Below, piece after piece: positions 59,785 through 64,000 of a stretch of DNA of 64,000 nucleotides (the stretch's first letter is position 1; every line of letters starts with the position of its first letter). This stretch comes from SIG459 sp045631645 (GTDB taxonomy: Bacteria > Bacillota > Clostridia > Oscillospirales > Oscillospiraceae): contig JAZQVC010000031.1 of the NCBI GenBank assembly GCA_045631645.1, forward strand, positions 1 to 64,000, given 5' to 3'. The position numbers and the translations under genes are program-made. Under the pieces are notes generated by a model. It was not told the origin of the DNA. It did not search any database and worked only from the letters and a program-made list of their open reading frames with translations.

Positions 59785-61302
59785 ATGATTTGTATCAAAA
59801 AGGCGGACTCGCTCCGCACTATCATTACAAATATATATATTAGCATAATGCTTTTGCTTTTTCCACTGTTTGCAGGATTTTCCGGCTATTCAAACATAAC
59901 TTTTTCAAAGTTTATGTTTTTCGTCCTTTGCACAGGAGCATGGCTCATAGCCCTGATTATCGCATGCATTGTGGAAAAAGAGCCTTTGCCACGCCTTTCC
60001 CTATACCATTTCGCGGCGATCGCGTTTGCTTTTGCCTGCATTTTATCCTTCATCCTTTCCCCCTACAAAAAAGAAAGCCTGATAGGCGCAAGCCGCTATG
60101 ACGGTCTTATTACCCAGCTTGTATATATCCTGATTTTCCTTGGGGTATCCTTATTCGGCAAAGCCAGACCCTATCATTATATTGCACTTGCCCTCTCAGT
60201 TTTCGTATGCTCCATCGTTGCTATCTTCCAGCTTTTCAACATAAATATTTTCTCCCTCTTCCCCAATGATCTAAGCTTTTATGATTGGGGTATAAAGTAT
60301 TCAAGCGCCTTTCTCGGCACTATAGGAAATACAAATGTTCTCTCTGCGTTTTTCTGCCTTGCGCTGCCTGCGCTGTTTGTTATATCCGTTGTAAGCGAAA
60401 GAAAGCTTTACCGCCTTGGAATCATCGCATTGCTACCTGCAGTCTTTGTTTTGCTTCGCGCCCGGGTTGCAGGAGGCTTTGTTGGTCTTGGAGTATGTAC
60501 GCTGGTTGCTATCCCCCTCGTTCTCACGGATATGAAGAAGCTGCGCCGCGCCTTTTTCTTCGCCGCGCCTTTGCTTATATCCGCTTCCATTGCCCTTGCG
60601 TTTCGCCCTGAGTATTCTTCACCCGATTTTTCATTCTCATTCAGTTTTGACATTCTTCCTCTACTCGCTCTTTGCGGCGCTGCAATTTTTATCATTGCAG
60701 GCATAATCATTGGGAAAATAAAATCTTTCTCTCCTTCTGCAAAGGCAATGCGGACATTTTTCATAATCATATGCCTGCTTGCTGTAATCATCGGACTTCT
60801 TTTCGTATATTTCTTCGCTCCGGCAGATGGCACGCTTTACGAGTTTTCTCAGGTGCTTCACGGAAATATTGATGATAGATTCGGCTCAGCCCGTATAAAA
60901 ATATGGCGCGGCTGCCTTGAGCTTTTCAAGGAGCATCCTATATTCGGTAGCGGCCCCGACACCCTCGCCCTGAGAGTTGACATACAGTTTGCCCGCTTTG
61001 TTCCCGAAACGGGAAAGATTCTCCAGACGAGCGTGGATAACGCCCACAACGAATATATAGGCCATCTCATAAACATCGGAATTTTCGGTCTTGCAGCGTA
61101 TCTCTTCCTTCTCCTGCTGGGACTTGCCCGCTTGCTCAAAAGCCACTCAAAGCCCCATATTTGCGCCATAGGCCTTGCCAGCCTTTGCTACTGCGTGCAA
61201 AGCTTTTTCGCCCTTGGGCTGCCACTTGTTGCCCCTTTGTTCTGGATCACCCTTGCCTTGCTTTTCTCCGAGGACAACGCTCAAGACTCTTGTATTATGT
61301 AA
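59785..61302 (+). CDS. O-antigen ligase family membrane protein (Wzy_C)
   Basis: A 505-residue polytopic membrane protein with about 12 helices. A large external loop has the Wzy_C signature: RIKIWRGCLELFKEHPIFGSGPDT and DNAHNEYIGHLINIGIFGL in pieces, typical of O-antigen ligases and polymerases. In a Gram-positive host it would join or polymerise surface glycans. It stands alone, without glycosyltransferase neighbours, so its polymer is unknown; some bacterial relatives instead transfer glycans to proteins. Confidence 0.85.
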   Translation: MICIKKADSLRTIITNIYISIMLLLFPLFAGFSGYSNITFSKFMFFVLCTGAWLIALIIACIVEKEPLPRLSLYHFAAIAFAFACILSFILSPYKKESLIGASRYDGLITQLVYILIFLGVSLFGKARPYHYIALALSVFVCSIVAIFQLFNINIFSLFPNDLSFYDWGIKYSSAFLGTIGNTNVLSAFFCLALPALFVISVVSERKLYRLGIIALLPAVFVLLRARVAGGFVGLGVCTLVAIPLVLTDMKKLRRAFFFAAPLLISASIALAFRPEYSSPDFSFSFSFDILPLLALCGAAIFIIAGIIIGKIKSFSPSAKAMRTFFIIICLLAVIIGLLFVYFFAPADGTLYEFSQVLHGNIDDRFGSARIKIWRGCLELFKEHPIFGSGPDTLALRVDIQFARFVPETGKILQTSVDNAHNEYIGHLINIGIFGLAAYLFLLLLGLARLLKSHSKPHICAIGLASLCYCVQSFFALGLPLVAPLFWITLALLFSEDNAQDSCIM

Positions 61303-61317
61303 ACTCAAAGTATAAAA

Positions 61318-61353
61318 AAGAAACAGCCGTATATTTCGGCTGTTTCTTTTTTT
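61318..61353. terminator. Bidirectional terminator between the ligase-like and MATE genes
   Basis: A 10-bp perfect stem (GAAACAGCCG/CGGCTGTTTC), 7-base loop, A-run before and T-run after; touches the MATE stop codon. Confidence 0.9.
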
Positions 61354-62713
61354 ATGAAGGAAGTCTGTCTCTGCGGTATTGCCGCTCGCCCTTTGCAAAG
61401 AGCAGGTAGGCATAAGCCATAAGCACCTGCACCACGCTGGCAAGGGGGAGGGACATGCCGATGTGATAAAGAGTGGCTCCGGGTATTGTGCTGAACAAAT
61501 ATACCAAAGGCAGACGGACAATAACGGCGCTGACGATGTTGACAAGTAAAGTATATCGGGTATGCCCCATTCCGTTTATGTAGCCAAGCAGCGGGAAGGC
61601 AAAGGCAAAGAGCAAAAAGTCGAACTTAAAGAAAGTCATATACTCAACGCCTGCGGCTATGACCTGCTTATCGGGAGTGAATACGGATATAACTGTGGCG
61701 GGAATAATGGCCATAACAATCCAGAGAAGAACTCCTATTCCGCCGGAAACGAGTATACCTACACGCATGCACTTATGGCTGCGGTCAGGTCTTCCCGCGC
61801 CCTGATTCTGAGCAACCATCGCCGCAACAGAGCCAAAGAATGCACCTGCAGGGATAACCGCCATACCGAAAATTCTGTCAGCAACGCCGGCAGCAGCGGT
61901 GGAGACATAGCCAAGCTTGTTGACAACGGATTCAAGCACGATGAATGAAAGATTGACAAGCAGCTCCTGACCTGCGGCGGGAAGACCCAGTCCCAGAATA
62001 CGTGAAGCTCTTTCCTTATAAATACGGAAGCTGGAGGGGCGGAAGTCGAAGGGGAAATTCTTGCTGCGCTTGATATAAATATAGCCGATAAGAACACTGA
62101 CAGCCTGGCTGACGGTGGTTGCAAGAGCGGCGCCCGCAGCGCCCATATCCAGCACCGCAACGCACAAAATATCGCCGATAATATTGAGACAGCAGGAAAT
62201 TCCAACGAATATCATGGGAGTTTTGCTCTCGCCTATGCCGCGATAAACGCTGGCGATTGCGTTATAAAAACCGGAGAAAACCATGCCCACGAGACAGATG
62301 GTCACATAGGCCTTAGCACCGGAAAAAGCTTCCGCAGGGGTGTTGATAAGCACCAGCAGAGGCTCACGCAGGAACATAAGCACAACCATTATGATAATGG
62401 CTGCGAGGGGCAGAATGCAGAAAACGGTGGATACCGTTTCGCGCAGTTCCTTCTCCTTTTTCGCGCCTGCAAAGTTGCCTACAATAACAGTGCCGCCTGT
62501 TGCCAGACCCATAAGAATGAAGTTTATCATCATCATGGTCATTGCGCCAATGCTGACTGCGCTGAGCTCCATGGAGGAGGCAAAGCGTCCCACAATAAAC
62601 ATATCCACAATACCGTAGAGGGTGTTCAGCAGGTTGGCTATAAGATAAGGGGTGGCGAAACGCAGAAGAGTTTTCGCAACAGGTCCCCGTGTCAGGTCAT
62701 TTCCCATTTTCAT
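61352..62713 (-). CDS. MATE family efflux transporter
   Basis: A 453-residue membrane protein with 12 helices in two similar halves. Seen: LLNTLYGIVDMFIVGRF near the start, GLPAAGQELLVNLSFIVLE at the second half and VAQNQGAGRPDRSHKCMRVGI, all usual in the DinF/NorM superfamily. It would export cationic drugs or metabolites against Na+ or H+. ATG at 62713 (or 62707) behind AAAGGA. It starts just after the TtcA-like gene ends (5 bases), so the two are one unit. Confidence 0.92.
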   Translation of the reverse strand: MKMGNDLTRGPVAKTLLRFATPYLIANLLNTLYGIVDMFIVGRFASSMELSAVSIGAMTMMMINFILMGLATGGTVIVGNFAGAKKEKELRETVSTVFCILPLAAIIIMVVLMFLREPLLVLINTPAEAFSGAKAYVTICLVGMVFSGFYNAIASVYRGIGESKTPMIFVGISCCLNIIGDILCVAVLDMGAAGAALATTVSQAVSVLIGYIYIKRSKNFPFDFRPSSFRIYKERASRILGLGLPAAGQELLVNLSFIVLESVVNKLGYVSTAAAGVADRIFGMAVIPAGAFFGSVAAMVAQNQGAGRPDRSHKCMRVGILVSGGIGVLLWIVMAIIPATVISVFTPDKQVIAAGVEYMTFFKFDFLLFAFAFPLLGYINGMGHTRYTLLVNIVSAVIVRLPLVYLFSTIPGATLYHIGMSLPLASVVQVLMAYAYLLFAKGERQYRRDRLPS

Positions 62714-62718
62714 TTATA

Positions 62719-63468
62719 TTATTTTCCTTTCGTTCTTACATACGGAGTGGGCTCCCAGCCCTCAAGAGGAAGGCGCTGCATAGAGCCGAAAACCTTGCTT
62801 CGAAGGTCGGGGAAATCCTTTTCCAGATTTCGGATGAGCTGCTTTATCTCATATCTCTTGCTTCCTGTATCGGCAGGGCAGGGATTTTCAACAATGGGGA
62901 GCTCAAGGGCAGCCGCCACCGCAGCAACCTTGTCCTCAGTGGCATAGATCATCGGCCGTATCTGCCATACATCGGCACGGGACATATATGTTACGGGCTT
63001 GAAGCAGCTTATGCGTCCTTCAAACATAAGGCTCATAAGGAAAGTCTCTACCGCGTCATCAAAATGATGTCCCAGAGCAAGCTTGTTGCATCGATGCTCC
63101 TTCATAGCGTTATTGATTGCGCCGCGGCGCATCTTACTGCAAAGGGAGCAGGGATTTTCCTCCTGACGCACATCGAAGACAACTTCCTTTATATCAGTCT
63201 TGATGCGGACATACTCAACCCCTATTTCATCGCACATTTTCTGCACGCAGTCAAAGTCCATTCCCTCAAAGCCCATCTCAATGGTAAGGGCTACAAGTTC
63301 AAAGGGCTTGGGATAATAAATCTGCAGATGTCTGAGGGCGCGGAGGAGCAGCATACTGTCCTTTCCGCCCGAAACACCAACGGCGATGCGGTCTCCCGCT
63401 TCTATCATGGAGTACTCGTCCACACCCTTGCGGACGATACTGGTAAATCTGTTCAATATATCACTCAT
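62719..63468 (-). CDS. TtcA-like tRNA 2-thiolation protein (PP-loop)
   Basis: A 249-residue protein: PP-loop VGVSGGKDSMLLL (ATP site), a CSLC pair and a later PCPAD site that can hold an iron-sulfur cluster, plus LALGHHFDDAVETFLM. This layout fits TtcA, which makes 2-thiocytidine-32 in tRNA, though related Clostridia proteins may modify other positions. Start set at ATG 63468 (MSDILNRF), with TGAGG about 11 bases before; the frame runs 16 codons further. Confidence 0.87.
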   Translation of the reverse strand: MSDILNRFTSIVRKGVDEYSMIEAGDRIAVGVSGGKDSMLLLRALRHLQIYYPKPFELVALTIEMGFEGMDFDCVQKMCDEIGVEYVRIKTDIKEVVFDVRQEENPCSLCSKMRRGAINNAMKEHRCNKLALGHHFDDAVETFLMSLMFEGRISCFKPVTYMSRADVWQIRPMIYATEDKVAAVAAALELPIVENPCPADTGSKRYEIKQLIRNLEKDFPDLRSKVFGSMQRLPLEGWEPTPYVRTKGK

Positions 63469-63590
63469 AAATTTGTAAGCCTCATAGAAAAATTTTAAAA
63501 AATCGAAATCGAGCAATCGGGAGCAAATCGGCGAAAAACGGCGTAAAACGGAGTTCGCATTATTCTAAATTAAAATATCAAAAATATGTG

Positions 63591-63619
63591 TTGACAACAA
63601 AATTTGCATGTGTTATAAA
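63591..63619 (+). promoter_or_regulatory. Promoter of rplM
   Basis: TTGACA, 17-base spacer, TATAAA: near-consensus, about 92 bases before the rplM ATG. Confidence 0.9.
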
Positions 63620-63627
63620 AATAAGGC

Positions 63628-63660
63628 GCGCTTACGGTCATTAGTATTGTAATGTAGCGC
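63628..63660 (+). promoter_or_regulatory. Hairpin in the rplM leader, possible L13 leader
   Basis: GCGCTTAC pairs with GTAGCGC (one bulged T) just after the expected transcription start. Known L13-leader RNAs sit here in Bacillota and mediate feedback by the ribosomal protein; identity is not proven. Confidence 0.4.
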
Positions 63661-63710
63661 ATTTCAATTGTCAAAAAATTTTTTATACATTATTAATGGA
63701 GGAATCTCAA

Positions 63711-64000
63711 ATGTCCACTACCCTGGCCAAGAAGGAGACCATCGAGCGCAAGTGGTATATCCTTGATGCAGCTGGCAAGCCCATGGGCAAGACCGCTGTT
63801 CTCGCCGCTAACATTCTCCGCGGCAAGCTCAACCCCATGTACACCCCCAACGTTGACTGCGGTGACTTCGTCATCATCATCAACGCTGAAAAGGCAGTTC
63901 TGACCGGCAAGAAGCTGGAGCAGAAGCACTACTATCATCATTCCGGTTGGATTGGCGGCCTCAAGGACGTCAAGTACAAGGAACTGATGGCAAAGAAGCC
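63711..64000 (+). CDS. rplM: 50S ribosomal protein L13, N-terminal part
   Basis: Partial: runs off the window end after 96 codons. MSTTLAKKETIERKWYILDA is the standard L13 opening, followed by GKTAVLAANILRGK, CGDFVIIINAEKAVLTGKK and YYHHSGWIGGLKDV. GGAGG lies about 9 bases before the ATG. In Bacillota rpsI normally follows. Confidence 0.97.
   Translation, partial: MSTTLAKKETIERKWYILDAAGKPMGKTAVLAANILRGKLNPMYTPNVDCGDFVIIINAEKAVLTGKKLEQKHYYHHSGWIGGLKDVKYKELMAKK

Noticed and set aside
1..64000. tRNA, rRNA or CRISPR loci
   Set aside because: All intergenic gaps were read; none shows a tRNA cloverleaf with TTCGA-type arm, rRNA sequence or regular repeat-spacer array.

Overview
The window looks like chromosomal DNA of a spore-forming, low-to-mid GC Bacillota, most likely a gut-type Clostridia (Oscillospirales-like). 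The spore genes spoIIP, yabP, yabQ and a SleB-type hydrolase, the ireB gene, a SAM riboswitch in front of metK, a type III glutamine synthetase, TTG/GTG starts behind strong AGGAGG sites, and many lipoproteins of the MKK...LAAC type all point that way. No rRNA, tRNA or CRISPR array was seen. Almost all of the sequence is housekeeping DNA in short co-directional operons separated by clear intrinsic terminators.

Layout. 1-3.1 kb: pheS (partial)-pheT. 3.2-4.2 kb: a DUF1643 gene and ireB. 4.3-9.1 kb (minus): a four-gene potassium uptake cluster joining a Trk pair (trkA-trkH) to a Ktr-like pair (ktrB-ktrA). 9.3-15 kb: an FHA-FtsW/RodA fusion, a class B PBP, an ABC-F protein and a YdcF-like protein. 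15.05-16.25 kb: a small AT-rich island with two single-gene cassettes, each bounded by the same 15-bp inverted repeats, with a ~170-bp MITE between them. 16.4-21 kb: trmB, xth, dus, an ECF sigma/anti-sigma pair and a lipoprotein. 21.1-25.2 kb: an MBOAT-DHHW pair facing a DUF4358 lipoprotein and an SGNH hydrolase, a probable surface-polymer O-acylation locus. 25.4-32 kb (minus): EF-G-like FusA2, a degenerate P-type-ATPase-like membrane protein, rlmB, and metK under a SAM riboswitch. 32.5-36.4 kb: a rhomboid-like protein with a zinc ribbon, a CBS protein, spoIIP, a TSCPD protein and a SleB-type hydrolase. 36.5-44.7 kb: rsmG, glnN, ygjV-like, a Suv3-type RNA helicase, a methyltransferase, an SDR and a cyclase-family hydrolase. 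44.8-46.4 kb (minus): the yabP-yabQ-divIC-S1 operon. 46.5-54.1 kb (minus): metG, a VanW protein, hemW, htpG. 54.2-64 kb: uracil-DNA glycosylase, two acyltransferases, an orphan soluble histidine kinase, hlyIII, tatD, an O-antigen-ligase-like protein, a MATE exporter, a TtcA-like enzyme and the start of rplM.

Three things stand out. (1) A ~270-bp, highly structured repeat with terminal inverted repeats occurs twice, 20.7 kb apart, each time starting exactly at the stop codon of a minus-strand gene. (2) The two cassette genes at 15-16.2 kb share matching boundary repeats and differ in composition from their surroundings. (3) The 755-residue membrane protein at 27.5-29.8 kb keeps the outline of a heavy-metal P-type ATPase but lacks the DKTGT, CPC, TGE and GDGxND signatures. 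Possible operator palindromes next to the SleB and TSCPD promoters and a Spo0A-box-like site before the orphan kinase suggest further sporulation-linked control. All assignments are from reading the sequence; no database search was run.
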